Source: Pocillopora verrucosa (Eukaryota; Cnidaria; Anthozoa; Scleractinia; Pocilloporidae). From it: DNA of 64,000 bases. The DNA lies in contig NC_089324.1 of NCBI RefSeq assembly GCF_036669915.1, positions 2,386,244 to 2,450,243 on the forward strand. Reading direction: 5' to 3'. This document shows, one piece after another, positions 47,001 through 59,850 of the stretch; position 1 is the first letter of the stretch, and each line of letters begins with the position of its first letter. The notes beneath the pieces were generated by a model. That model ran no database searches and was not told the DNA's origin. It saw nothing but the letters and a program-made list of their open reading frames with translations. Made by a program: the position numbers and the translations under genes.

Positions 47001-50000
47001 GTTGTATGAATATAGTAAATGTAAGTTCTGTAGTTGTAAGGCATGGCTTTGGGGCCCGTAACTTTACCAAGAATTTCAAGAAACACCTTTTAGGAGACCT
47101 TTTTTTTTCTGTTTCAGACACCAAGCTAGATTCATTGCCTTTCAACGTTAATTATTTTCCCTTCTAAATCTTTCAAACTTTGCACCAAAAAAAAAATTAA
47201 TGACCAAAGTCTACTTACTGCTCCATGATACATCGGTGTATCCACCAAATATGTAATCGTTCACTTTGATGATTGTCACTGTGGGTCCCCTCCCATCACA
47301 GTTGCTGTGGAATGTCGATGCTGCCCAGCCGTCTTTCTTAGCATGCCAACACTTCACAAACCTACTCCATTTTGAACTCAGGAGGACTGGCTCTAGGTAA
47401 GAAAGCAGCTTACCTGTGTAGTTGTTGTAGTCGAGGCTGGTAAGAATAACGGAATTATTAAGGCCACCTATACGAAAAACCGAAAAAGGGAGAAAAAATA
47501 AGGATCGCCGTACCTTGAAGATTTGGCGTCATGTTGAATTCGTCATCTTGGTGGTGGTAATGTCTACAACTTGCTTTTTCGTTTTTACGAATTACAGCGT
47601 GACAACCGTTGTGTGACGCACATCGATCTAAGACACAACTTGCCTTTCCAACCCCGTGTGAACTGGGAGGTGCTCTTATGGAAACAATGTCTCCCTTATA
47701 GACGTGTTTACACGATGAAAGCGTGTTTTTATGACATTCCAGATTGCTAAACCCAGTACACCTGATCATATCTCGCCTCGTAATTTGCACCAACGAATGT
47801 TTTCTTAGAATTAGAGGAAACCACTCGATAAAAACGTGATAAGAATGAAAAATTAAGAATTAAGGTTGATCAACATAGAAAGTTTAAAGGATTCGCATTT
47901 GATTTCTCCTCACCGTATTACTGCCGAACCAAACATCAGAATCACGAGAATGAAAGAAATAATTACCAAGTTATGAAGCTCTTGATTGTCAAACAAATTT
48001 CCTTGACAGTACCATACGGTATGTATGAATTCCGTCTTGCCTAGGGTTTTGGTCTCGATTCAGGACCGACTCATGTTAAAAAATATATATATATTTGACA
48101 ACTAATTTCCAAAGAATTATAAGCTTCATATGACGGTGAAGAAAGATAGAGAATGCGAAATGCGAGTATCAAAACAAACTGAGGTCGCTCGTGCCTCAAT
48201 GTTAGTTAAACTCACGAAAAAGTAGCTGGTAACAAACCAAGTGCTGTCCGACCTTACTAACAGGTGGTAAGGATCTTATTTACATTGGGTACTATTATCC
48301 TGTTGTTGTACCTGCCTATTGAGGAATTACCAAAGAGAATAATGGCTACTAAAATTAATCGCATTTTGAAACTTTCAATTAGTCAAAAAAACTCACGTTA
48401 ACATTTCTACAGCTTTTTTTGACTTTGGAAAAAGTTCTGAGTGATTCGGCTGATCAAGATAGAAAGTTCGACATAGTTGTAAGCAACAGACTTTAAAGAT
48501 CAATGAAACTGTTTCTTTTTTGAGAGGGTGGGGGATGGTAAGTTAGGCGCCAAGTGAGACGTATTCTTCAACCCTTTAACCCCTAAGAGGGTTTGGCATT
48601 TAATTTCTCCTCACTGTATTACAGCCGAACCAAACATCAGAATCATGGGAATAAAGGAAATAATCATCAAGTTATAAAGCTCTTGATTGTCAAACAAATT
48701 CCCTTGGCAGCACCACACGGTATGTATAGAGAACAGTGAGGAGAATATCTGTACTGATGCTAAGGAGTAAAGGGTCATAATGCAGCCCGTTTTTAGACGA
48801 ATTCCATCTTGGTCTCGATTCAGGACCGACTCATATTAAAAAAATATATTTCCAAAATTGTAAGCTTCATATGACGATACAGAAAGACAGAGAATGCGAA
48901 ATGCGAGTATCATAACAAACTGAGGTCACTTGTATCTCAATATTAGTTAAACTCACGAAAATAGCAGCTTGTTCCGTTTCCTTGGTACCAGGAATTGCAG
49001 GTGCATCGATAGGAACCGACGGTATTGTTGCAGTGGGCATTGACGTCACAGTCATGCAATTTACTGGCACATTCGTCGACATCTGAGAGAATACATAAAA
49101 AAAGAGGGGGTTCGCTGAATTATTGCTCGTTCATGGATCCATCAGACCAATTGCTTCCAGTTAAAACCAAAATTTACTTTATACGACCCCTTTAGGAAGC
49201 AAAGTTTCCCCTTCTCTATTCGTTAAATTTCGTCACTATAAAGTTGTGGTAACGGACTGCTATTCGATGATTATCTCTGTGTCAAAAAATAAATCTTTTT
49301 ATTCTATTTGATTTGCTCTCAAATCGATCAGTTTAAGAGAGATTAGCATTTTTTCATAGCTGTGTTTCCCTCAGATATCTTAATTTTTAAATTCTTTTTT
49401 TCTTTCGAATATTGGGGGAGGAGTTGGTCAGGGGGTTGCAGTGTGCCTATAACATCTCTGTCAACGTTTTTGTTTCAACGCTTTTGTTCGTGGTAAACCG
49501 ATTTTTGTCTGTAGAAGATGTGAATTGATAAACACTTGAATTCACCTTCGGTTTTCATGTCACAAGGAGCCAGAACAGTCCTCTCGGGCACAATCGAGTG
49601 AAACCAGTATTTGCCGCTGACTGCTTGTCCTCCTTCGCTCATTTTGATTTCCTTGCAAGTCTCCGCAGGCAGCTCAGGAATGGAACCGAGAGGGACTGGA
49701 AGAAAAAAGCGATCATATTAGCATAGCATTCCAAGTAAGCAAGACTTGGTGTTCGTCTTGGGGGCGAGGACGCTCATATTGAGGGCGACTTGACTTAGGT
49801 CAAGAAGGGAGGTGATGTGGCACAATTCCTTAATTTTGGGTTGAGTTTTTGTGCTCTAAAAATGTCTTTAAAGGGAAGAAGACAGGAAAATGTACAAACC
49901 TCGTTTGTAATCTCGCTTAAAGTAAAATCTTTCAGGGCTCGGAACATAATCCTCTGGCCTGGCCTCCTTGGTTCGGTTGCTCAGCTCACAAATGTCTTGC

Positions 50001-50227
50001 GAAAAGACATAGTTAAAACTTTGACATCTGACGTCAGCATAGCATCCCCGCAAGCACACATCTGAAAGACCAGCCCCCGTGATCCTCTTGAAGATGTGGC
50101 GTTGAAGCATCATGCCAAATTTGGAAACTTCCGGCTTGCACGTAGCCTCCCATTGCTGTGCAGCTGTACAGCATAACAGCACGGTTTTGATCAACAGCCC
50201 TACTGCGCACAAGACCTTTTTGGCCAT
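42937..50227 (-). CDS. Gene C: secreted PAN-EGF-(TLDc)x3 protein, 770 aa
   Basis: Nine coding exons: 50227-49900, 49695-49546, 49082-48957, 47467-47219, 46768-46457, 45892-45641, 45096-44770, 44039-43791 and 43256-42937. They sum to 2313 nt, all junctions phase 1, no internal stop. Domains: signal peptide and PAN (1-109), fibrinogen-type motif (110-159), a single EGF (160-201), three TLDc domains (202-770). The first EGF exon of genes A and B is deleted: sequence passes from just after exon 3 (about 49095) to what is about 16705 in unit 1. Because EGF exons are phase 1 at both ends, the frame is kept. ATG at 50227 by homology with gene A. Same inferred extracellular location, role unknown. 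Confidence 0.85.
44249..44444. repeat. Inverted repeat with hammerhead-like core, intron of gene C
   Basis: Third copy of the element at 10329-10524. CTGATGA, CACT/AGTG hairpin and GAAAG are kept on the plus strand. Confidence 0.5.
44770..45892 (-). CDS. Gene C TLDc domain 2 (TLDc3 type; exons 6 and 7)
   Basis: Exon 6 (45892-45641) has the GC donor (45640-45639). Exon 7 (45096-44770) is the long form with [12 protein letters not shown] and TRCGCTYTK, as in gene B. In exon 6 the usual CWHAKTDG reads CWYAKTDG. Confidence 0.85.
45639..45640 (-). other. Non-canonical GC splice donor, gene C
   Basis: Same context as in genes A and B (GGAG/GCAGGC). Confidence 0.65.
46457..47467 (-). CDS. Gene C TLDc domain 1 (exons 4 and 5)
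   Basis: Exon 4 (47467-47219) is of the gene A exon 5 type, donor AGCA/GTAAGT. Exon 5 (46768-46457) reads GSCFWSYATKAFLFSFNN to EVFFEI, donor ATAG/GTAAGT. The intron between them contains the TLDc relic at 46920-46984. Confidence 0.8.
46920..46984 (-). pseudogene. Relic of a TLDc second-half exon in gene C
   Basis: Matches the acceptor side of the gene B exon at 29899; contains a 4-bp insertion (TTAATCTGAGG instead of TTGAGG) and no downstream exon body. Confidence 0.7.
47883..48020. mobile_element. Partial MITE-like repeat, intron of gene C
   Basis: Left end TTTAAAGGATTCGCATTTGA, then the family core to GTACCATACGGTATGTATG; right end missing. Confidence 0.5.
48572..48778. mobile_element. 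MITE-like TTAACCC repeat, intron of gene C
   Basis: CCCTTTAACCCCTAAGAGGG to GGAGTAAAGGGTCATAA. Same position as in genes A and B. Confidence 0.6.
48957..49082 (-). CDS. Gene C exon 3: the only EGF domain
   Basis: DVDECASKLHDCDVNAHC start, GNGTSC end. It corresponds to the second EGF of genes A and B. Confidence 0.9.
49546..49695 (-). CDS. Gene C exon 2: partial fibrinogen-type motif
   Basis: [14 protein letters not shown] and CDMKTE; Q to K change after ETC compared with genes A and B. Confidence 0.75.
49900..50227 (-). CDS. Gene C exon 1: signal peptide and PAN/apple domain
   Basis: MAKKVLCAVGLLIKTVLL signal peptide (a C replaces Y), then the PAN core with four cysteines. Donor AACGAG/GTTTGT. 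Confidence 0.9.
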
Positions 50228-50284
50228 TTCCTCTCGACGCATGATGTGGGAAAAAATATTCCCTGAAAAGAAAAAGGCAAACAA

Positions 50285-51070
50285 TCTTCTGGGCTAAAAC
50301 TTACCCTAAACTTCTTTTTAATCCGTAGACTGGTTTTTCGTGAGTTCACGATCAACATGCATGATTCTATGTTTGTAATTTGACTTTATTTTCATTTTTT
50401 TATTTTCTAAGGATTACAAGCACAGAAAAGTCATATATATTTGCCAAACTGGACCTCAAATTACAGGAAAACGGATGTTTGTTCAATGCCAAAACGTATT
50501 TAGTCATTCGATACTTGCGGTTTTTAACCATTAGCTTGATTTGCATTGTGGTCAGGAAATGCAATATGAAATGAATAATGGAGAAAGGCTGGTTAGAGCT
50601 GTATTAGTTAGGATTGTTCGTAAGGAGCTGTTAACGAGTTATAATTTGGAGTTAGTCCGTTATCGAGCAGTCACTTGAACAGCGATCGAAAACCGATTGT
50701 TGGCGACTGGAGGTCGTAATACGAAGTCGAAATTCTACTTTTGAGCGAACACTCCTTCGAGTAAGAATTTTGAGTTGGACTTCGAGCTGGATTTTCGAGT
50801 TGAAGTTTCCAGTAGGGCAAGGTATAGAACTTGAAAAGATGCCGAAATAGTTCTTTTAATTTTTGCGGGCTACAAAATTATTTGCGGTCCTGCATGACAT
50901 TATTCTACATGTTAGTAAGGTCCATACGCTTTGTTTTGTTTAAGAAGTATACTAATCAATTATTCAAGACTCGGACTCCTGGTTAGTCTCTTACTTGTTT
51001 TTGAAAACTTTTACGATCCTTCCGGCAAAAATTCGTTTTATTTCTGATACTCACTCAATTATACCGGCCG
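50285..51070. other. 5' flank of gene C
   Basis: Counterpart of 17908-18700, no coding exon found. Confidence 0.45.
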
Positions 51071-54000
51071 GAGTTAGTAAATTTTTCAAGTTAAAAAGTT
51101 AAATACCGAGTGAGAAAACCCAATATAAACTGCACCCAATGAGGAATTTTTCCGCAAAACTTAACTTACAGAATTTAGCATAGCGTATGAAAAATTTTCA
51201 GCTGTTCGACTTGGACTGTTTAATTAAAGTTTTGTTGAAAATGACACTTTTCAATTGATCGTTGGCTTGCCAATAAAGTGATCCATTATCTAACAAATCC
51301 CTTTTAAAATATTTATTAAAAGGAAGTGTGAGGTATAGAATTTCAAATTTGCCTGCGTCCTTATGCCTGGCTCTTTCTCCAACACTGATGATCAGAGATC
51401 TTTTTTATCGACCAAGCTGAAACTTCATCACTCCGGAGAGTGACCAAGACAGAATTACTCTTTACAATATCAGTACAATGTCAAGCAGACAAGTAATGAG
51501 AATAAAGAGAAATATGAATTGAGGGAATATTAGTTGTTAGTGACCCAATGCCAAATTCTCCAAACTAGCATCATAAGAACTGCATGGTAAACAGTGAGTG
51601 GAATTACAAATGTGCAGACGAGTTGGACGGGACGATTGTGAAATACGCCGCTGATTTATATGTACTACCTAACCCACAAGTTGCAGCTCTGAGGTTCATT
51701 TGTTAGGCCGCGAGGCCAGAAAATTTTAGAAAATGCATCGTTGTTAAGGAGTTCCGTTTTAATTCAAGCTAGTATCGACAAGTGACAACGAAGGCTTTTG
51801 AAAACAGTGACAAAAATGCGCCTCTTCTCGTCGCTTATATTGGCCTTTTTGGGTGTGTTAGTGCGAATGATACGTTTTCAAGTGTAAACACCGAATTGAA
51901 GACAGTTGAGAGGAATGTGAAAACGCTGGTGTCCTTGGGTGAAAATGGTGTACTTCATTTTCCAAACGGAATACGGACAATTTCCAAACTGCATTATTAA
52001 ATAAAGATATTAATGAAATGAAAAAAGTTGTAGTCGTAGCTTGTCAGGGACTGGTTTAAGTGCCTAAGGCTGGAACTTCAGGGGAATAAGGATATGTTTC
52101 ACAATTGAGTCAGATCTCTAACACGACCGTTTTATTCTATCTTCACCCAAATGATCTCCGCGATATTTGTAGGAAGCTGCAGAGCGCTTGCATGTAAACT
52201 TGGCATAAGACAGGAGTTTGCCAGTTTCTGAAAGATTTTTTTAGGTTGCTGCATCGTCGAGCAAAAGGAAAACCTTGGTTAATAATCAACCATGAGTTTG
52301 TAAAGGAAGCGAAAACCACCGCAGCGAGGTTTGAAACACTGAATTCAAAGTTTTGAGTATAGTCGCTTCGTGGGAGCAATACCATGCTTAGTTTATCAAT
52401 TAACGAGCTCTTTTTCAGAATATGCTGGGATTTGAGTCCTTGCAGTAGCTCTCCAGCACTTGTGAAACGAATTTCACATTTTTCTTCACGTTTTAACTTT
52501 TCTCGCAAAAATATACAAGGTTTGGCGAAGGTGGGAGACAGATGGAAGTGAAAAATAATAAAAAAAAGAAAAAGGAAAGAGATCGCTGCCTTCGTAAGAA
52601 CTCTCCTGACTAAGCCAATATCTCCTCCATCCTATTTTACACTCTTATCACAGCAATTAAGCCTCTTGTTGCCAGAAAAAAACTCGTCCAGTTTTTTTTA
52701 CATAAGTTCTGGGTTTCATCGAGACACCGGCAGTTTTCATTTTCCTTTTTTTTTTCTTTACCAGAAAATACCTTTGCGTAGCCATGCCATTATGACATAC
52801 CTCTATCTGTAAACGAAATACTTTACAACTAAGCCCAAACAAAATTATTTCCTACCGTTTTCTCCGAAAATGTTTCTTTGCTGGCGATTCTTGTCTGTAT
52901 GTTACTGCAGCTCTTGCAATTGATACCGACACAAGTGCAGGTGGGAAGGATCTTATTTACATTGGGTACTATTATACTGTTGTTGTACCTGCCTATTGAG
53001 GAATTACCCAGGAGAATAATGGCTACTAAATTTAATCACATTTTGAAATTTTCAATCAGTCATAAAAACTTCACGTTGACATTTCTGCGGCTTTTTAGGA
53101 CTATGGAAAAAGTTCTGAGTGATTCGTATGACACCTTCCAATAAAAAAACAGGTCAAAAGTGAGTTTGGAAATACTCACATTTGCGTGGGGACATCGAGG
53201 TTTTGCTTTTCTGAACACATTCATTAAGAATTTTAAGCTATCCGTGCATGTAACTGGGGTTACAAAAAAGATTGCAATAAAAAGTTAAATACCGAGTAAG
53301 AAAACCTACTATACTAAACGTTAACTGCCATAAATAAGAAATTTTTCCGCAAAACTCAACTTAAAGAATTTTGCATAGCGCTTGAAAAATTTTCAGCTGC
53401 TCGAGTTGGACAGTATGAAGTTTTGTTGAAAATAATACTTTCCAATTTGATTGTTGGCTTGCCAATAAAGTGATCCAATATCTAACAAGTTCTTTTTTTA
53501 AATGTTTATTAACAAAAAGTGCGAGGTATAGAATTTCAAATTTTGTGTGTCTTTAACCTGGTTCTTTCTCCATTACTGATGACAAGAGATCTTTCTTATG
53601 CAATGACCAAGCTGAAATTTTGCATATTAGTCAGGTCTATACGCTTTGTTTTATTTAAGAAATGTTTAAACTAATCAATTATTCAATAGTCGGACTCCTT
53701 GTTAGTCTCCTACTTGTTTTTGAAAACTTTTGCGATCCTTCCGGCAAAAACTCGTTTCACTGACTTCTGATACTCACTCAATCATAACGGCCGGAGTTAC
53801 TAAACTTTTCAAGTTGCAAATTGGGGACATCAAGATATTTTCTTTTGAACACATTCATTAAGAATTTTCAGGTTATCAGTCCATGCAACTGGAGTTACAA
53901 AACAAATTGAAATGAGTTGAGTACCGAGTGACAAAACAAATGTAAACAGCGAAATGTAGACAGTAGAGTGAATTGTGAAAACGCTAGTGTCCTTGGCTGG

Positions 54001-55234
54001 AAATGGTATGCTTCATTTACCAGACGAAATACGGACAATTTTCAAACTGCATTATTGAAAAAAAATATTAATAAAATTAAAAAAATTGTAGTCGGAGCTT
54101 GTCAGGGACTGGTTTAATTGTCTGAGGCTGGAATCTTCGGGGGGAATCAGGATATGTTTCATACTTAAGTCGGATTTCTAACACGACCGTTTTATTCTAC
54201 CTTCACCCAAATGATCTCGAACTGAACGTTTGCATGTAAACTTGGCATAAGACAGCAGCTTGACAGTTTCTGAAATATTTTTTACGCTGCTGAATCGTCG
54301 AGCAAAATGAAAAACTTGGTTTATAATCAACCATGAGTTTGTAAAGGAAGCGAAAACCACCGCAGCGAGGGTAGAAAAACTGAATTCAAAGTTTCGAGTA
54401 TAGTCGCTTCATGGGAGCAATACAATTCTTAGTTTATCAATTAACGAGCTCTTTTTCACAGTATGCTGGGATTTGAGTCCTTACAGTGGCTTTCTAGCAC
54501 TTGTGAAACGAATTTCACATCTTTCTGCACGCTTTAACTTTTCTCGCAAAAATATTCAAGGTTTGGCAAGAGCGGGAGACATAGATAGAAGTGAAAAATA
54601 CAAAAAAATTAAAAAAAAAAAAATATGTCCTCCATCCTATTTTACACTCTTACCACAGCAATTAAGCCTCTTATTGCCAGAAAAAAACTCGTCCAGTTTT
54701 TTGACATAAATTCTGGGTTTCATCGAGACTCCGACATTTTTCATTTTCCTTTTTTTTTCTTTAGCAGAAAGTACCTTTGCGTAGCCATGCCATTCTGACA
54801 TAGCTCTATCTGTAAACGAAATACTCTACAACTTAGCTTAAACAAAATTATTTCCTACAGTTTTCTCCGAAAATGTTTCGTTGCTGGCGATTCTTGTCTG
54901 TATCTTACTGCAGCTCTTGCAATTGATACCGACGCAAGTGCAGGTGGGAAGGATCTTATTTACATTGGGTACTAATTACCTGCCTATTTAGGAATTACCC
55001 AGGAGAATAATGGCTGCTAAAATTAATAACATTTGAAATTGTCAATAAGTCATAAAAACCTCACGTTAACATTTCTGCAGCTTTTTAGGACTATGGAAAA
55101 AGTTCTGAGTGATTCGTATGACACCTTCCAATAAAAAAAACAGTTCAAAAGTTACTTTGGAAATACTCACATTTGCCCGACGCATGTTTTGGGGAAAAAA
55201 ACGTTCCCTGAAAAGAAAAAGGCAAAAAACTTGC

Positions 55235-55575
55235 CCTAACTCGTTAACAATTCCTTACTAACTATCCTAACTAATACAGCTCTAACCAGCCTTTCTCCAT
55301 TATTCATTTGATATTGCATTTCCTGACCACAATGCAAATCAAGCTAATGATAAAAATCCGTAATTATCGAATGACTAAATACGTTTTGGTATTGAACAAT
55401 TATCGGTTTTCCTGAAATTCGAGGTCCAGTTTGGCAAATATGTATGACTTTTCTGTGCTTGCAATTCTTAAAAAAGAAACTGATTAAAATAAAGTCAAAT
55501 TACAAAGATAGAAGCATGCATGTTGATCGTGAACTCACGAAAAACCAGTCTACAGATTAAAAAGAAATTTAGGAT
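55235..55575. repeat. In-place inverted fragment of the gene 5' flank
   Basis: The sequence to the left (GGAAAAAAACGTTCCCTGAA at 55193) and to the right (TCGAGCAGTCGCTTGAACAG at 55593) is in the same orientation as the flank of gene C. The 340 bp between is its reverse complement (for example CCAGCCTTTCTCCATTATTC). Confidence 0.8.
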
Positions 55576-57739
55576 TTGGATTTTCTCCTCTATCGAGCAG
55601 TCGCTTGAACAGCGATCGCATAGCGATTGTTGGCGACTGGAGGTCGTAATACGAACTCTAAATTCTACTTTTGAGCAAACACTCCTTCGAGTTACGATTT
55701 TGAGTTGGACTTAGAGTTGGATTTTCTAGTTGAAGTTCCAGTAAAGCAAGGCATGAAACTTGAAATGATGCCGGAATACTTCGTTTAATATTTGCGGGCT
55801 ACAAAATTATTTCCGGTCCTGCATGACATAATTCTTCATGTTACTAAGGTCCATACGCTTTGTAAATAAGAAATTTTCCGCAAAACTCAACTTAAAGAAT
55901 TTTGCATAGTGCGTGAAAAATTTTCAGCTGAAGTTTTGTTGAAAATAATACTTTCCAATTTGATTGTTGGCTTGCCAAAAAAGTGATCCAATATCTGACA
56001 AATTCTTTTTGAAATGTTTATTAACAAAAAGTGCGAGGTATAGAATTTCAAATTTTGTGTGTCTTTAACCTGGTTCTTTCTCTATTACTGATGACAAGAG
56101 ATCTTTTTTAGGCAACGACCAAGCTGAAATTTTACGTATTAGTCAGGTCTATACGCTTTGTTTTGTTTAAGAATTGTTTAAACTGATCAATTATTCAATA
56201 GTCGGACTCCTTGTTAGTCTCCTACTTATTTTTGAAAACTTTTGCGATCCTTCCGGCAAAAACTCGTTTCACTGACTTCTGATACTCACTCAATCATAAC
56301 GGCCGGAGTTATTGAACTTTCCAAGTTGCAAAGTGGGGACATCAAGATATTTCCTTTTGAACACATTCATTAAGAATTTTCAAGTTATCAGTCCATGCAA
56401 CTGGAGTTACAAAACAGATTGAAATGAGTTGAGTACCAAGTGACAAAACAAATGTAAACAGCGAAATGTAGACAGTAGAGTGGATTGTGAAAACGCTAGT
56501 GTCCTTGGCTGGAAATGGTATGCTTCATTTACCAAACGAAATACGGACAGTTTTCAAACTGCATTTCTGAACAAAAATATTAATGAAATATGAAAAAGTG
56601 TTGTCGCAGCCTTTCAGGGACTGCTTGAAGTGTCTGAGGCTAGAATCTTCGCGGGGAATCAGGATATGCTTCACACTTGAGTCAGATTTCTAACACGACC
56701 GTTTTATTCTATCTTCATCCAAATGATCTCCGCGATATTTGTAAGAAGCTGATAAGCGCTTGCATGTAAACTCGGCGAAAGACAGGAGTTTGCCAGTTTC
56801 TTAAAGATCCTTTTTTTACGCTACTGCATCTTCGAGCAAAAGTAAAAACTTGTTTAAGAATCAACCATGAGTTTATAAAGGAAGCGAAAACCACCGCAGC
56901 TAGCGAGGCGCTTTTTTGGGAGTAATACAATGCTTAATTAATTTATCAATCAACGAGCTCTTTTTCACAATATGCTGGGATTTGAGTCCTTGCAGTAGCT
57001 TTCCAGCACTTGTGAAACGAATATCACATCTTTCTTCGCGTTTTAAATTTTTCAAAGAAATATTCAAGGTTTGGCGAAGGTGGGAGAGATAGATGGAAGT
57101 GAAAAAAAAAAAAAATGGAAAGAGATCGCTGCCTTCGTAAGAACTCTCCTGACTAAGCCAATATCTCCTCCATCCTACTACTCTCTTGTCACGGCAATTA
57201 AGCCTCTTGTTGCCAGAAAAAAAAACTCGTCCAGTTTTTGTACATAAGTTCTGGGTTTCATCGAGACACCGAAAGTTTTCATTTTCCTTTTTTTTTTCTT
57301 TAGCAGAAAGTACCTTTGCGTAGCCATGCCATTCTGACATAGCTCTATCTGTAAAAGAAATACTCTACAACTAAGCCCAAACAAAATTATTTCCTACCGT
57401 TTTCTCCGAAAATGTTTCGTTGCTGGCGATTCTTGTCTGTATGTTACTGCAGCTCTTGCAATTGATACCGATGCAAGTGCTGTCGGACCTTATTAACGGG
57501 TGGTAAGGATCTTTTTTACAATGGGTGCTATTATCCTGTTGTTGTACCTGCCTATTGAGGAATTACCCAGGAGAATAATGGCTACTAAAATTGATCACAT
57601 TTTGAAACTTTCAATCAGTCAAAAAAGCTCACTTTAACATTTCTGAAGCCTTTTATGACTATGAAAAAAGTTCTGAGTGATTCGTATGACACCTTCCAAT
57701 AAAGAAACAGGTCAAAAGTGACTTTGGAAATACTCACAT

Positions 57740-58160
57740 TTGCTCGACTCATGTTTTGGGGAATGGCGTTCCCTGAAAAGAAAAAGGCAAATAATCTTCT
57801 GCGCTAAAACTTTCCCTAAACTTATTTTTAATCCGAGACTCGTTTTCAGTGAGTTCACGATCACCATGCATGCTTCTGTGTTTGTGATTTGACTTGGTTT
57901 TCATTATTTTATTTATTCAGAATTGCAGGCACAGAAAAGTCATATATATTTACCAAACTGGACCTCAAATTTGAGGAAAACGGATAATATTTCAATACCA
58001 AAACGTATTTTGTCATTCGATAGTTGCGGATTTCTACCATTAGCTTCATTTGCATTGTGGTCAGGAAATGCAATATGAAATGAGTAATGGAGAAAGGCTG
58101 GTTAGAGCTGTATCATTTAGGGTAGTAAGTAAGGAGCTGTTAACGAGTTAGAATTCGGAG
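57740..58160. repeat. Displaced copy of gene exon-1 edge and 5' flank
   Basis: CGTTCCCTGAAAAGAAAAAG at 57769 is the acceptor region of exon 1, followed by about 390 bp of upstream flank in the same order as at 50262-50645. The PAN coding part is absent. Confidence 0.75.
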
Positions 58161-58859
58161 TTTGTCCGCAAAACTCAACTTACAGAATTTTGCATAGCGC
58201 ATGAAAAATTTTCAGCTGTTCGAGTTGGACAGTATGAAGTTATTTTGAGAATGATACTTTCTAATTGGATTGTTGGCTTGTCAATAAAGTGATCCGATAC
58301 TTAACAAATCCCTTCTGAAATATATATTAAAAGGAAGTTCGAGGTATAGAATTTCAAATTTGTGTGCGTCTTTAAGCCTGGCTCGTCCTCCAACACTGAT
58401 GACAAGAGATCTTTTTTATTAAACGACCAAGCTGAAATTTTATATCTTGGTCACCATCTACTATACCACTCACCATATCATGGGAATAATTTGCTGAAAT
58501 AATTGGATGAAATTATCTGATGAAATTATGCAATAGCAAAACAAGAATTCTGACAAATCCAGGATGTTTTTATTTCTCAGTAATTCACTTACTGCCCACG
58601 TATTGACGCCATTGAGCAATGACCCATATTTCAAGATTAAAAGAAATTTATTCACGATAAAGTTTTGCAGTAAAGTTTAAGATGGTAAAGTCTATGTCTG
58701 CTCTTAAAAATGAAATATCAACTTGTGAGAAGAATATGCAACAAGCTTTATTTCAATGTGCTTCATTAGTTGGAGGAGAGACAAATTTTGTATTTTGCTT
58801 TTTCTGCAGTTTCCCGTTGCGTTCTGAAACGATGAGTAATGTTACAAATTGTTATTGTA

Positions 58860-59850
58860 TGTAGGTTTTTTGGCTATTTCACCAATCTCTTGCATAATAA
58901 TATGGCTGTCATAGCCTCGCAGATCGTGCAAGATAACTGGTTTCTTGATTTTATCAACCTTTCATCAGAAGTGACTGATACCACAATGTTGATGAGGTGA
59001 CCCCCTGTACTTTCTTGGGATGTGGCAGCGGTCTCTTACTCTGTTTTATAATTTTTTTTGTATGATCTACTGCAAATGTGACATTCTCTTGCCTGCTTGA
59101 ATTTGTGTTTATCTTCATCAGACATTTTCAATAGTTTATTACAGTGCCCTCTTGCTGTTTTTTTGCAGAAATCAACTTCTTCTTTTCCTGCCATGAATTT
59201 ATAGACAGCATTTTCTCCTCTGTATATTTAAACTGGCTTCCTGTATTAGTCATCACAACAACAGACTACTTCGTAACCATATTCACAGTCTGTATGTTTC
59301 TGATATGCTTCAGTGTATGATTCATTATTGTTTGTTGTCTGGTGCAAATGTGTGAATCTTTTCTGTTATTATTTCAAAATCTGCATAGATGATGAAACGT
59401 ACTGGTAATTGTTTGTGAAAATGATTGAATTTCAGTGCACTATTGTCTTTATCAGGTAGTTATCACGTAACAGTCAGTTTTATGTCTGTTAAGTATTTCT
59501 TCACTGCTGCAACATTGCAAACTACGTGCAAAAATACTTTCTATGTTGATGTTTTGTTTTGTGATATATGAGCATGTTAAAGTCTTTGATGAGGAAATAA
59601 TGCTTGTTTTCACAATCTGTTATTCATAAAAGATTCAATTCATTTTCAAACTTTTCTTTTGATACATAAATTGGATATGGCTGTCTGTTTTCATACCCAA
59701 ATAAATTGACACTGATGTTATTCTGCTCTTCAATTTTGTAATCTTTCTTAACAGTAAATGAAAAGTAATGGTGAATGAAAGTAAAAAAGGCAATTGTTTT
59801 TCTAATCTGCAAGTTATGACGCAAAAAGAAATTGTGAGAAATCAGTAAAA
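58860..59850 (-). pseudogene. Fragment of Polinton-type DNA polymerase B
   Basis: From right to left: the NLFGYENRQPYPIYVSKEKF segment at about 59640-59710, a zinc-finger-like ECHIC at about 59070-59085, and HDLRGYDSHIIMQEIGEI at about 58875-58935. These are familiar landmarks of the N-terminal part of Polinton PolB. The frame is broken several times; the polymerase palm with its catalytic motifs was not seen. Confidence 0.65.

Larger units (their letters stand above)
38766..58460. repeat. Tandem array unit 3 (with gene C)
   Basis: Begins with CTTCAAATCTTCCTTGCGAA and ends where Polinton-like sequence starts. It is longer than the others because of an inverted duplication at 41.4 kb, a minisatellite at 42.2 kb and additional nested repeats after 53.8 kb. 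Confidence 0.8.
51071..58460. repeat. Expanded nested repeat zone of unit 3
   Basis: Holds the unit 1 type arrangement (51071, 53175, 53790) plus additional copies of the GGCCGGAGTTA...TTATCAGT block and of the CTGGCGATTCTTGTCTG segment at about 54880, 56300 and 57420. Displaced gene 5'-flank fragments are embedded at 55190-55800 and 57740-58160. Confidence 0.7.
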
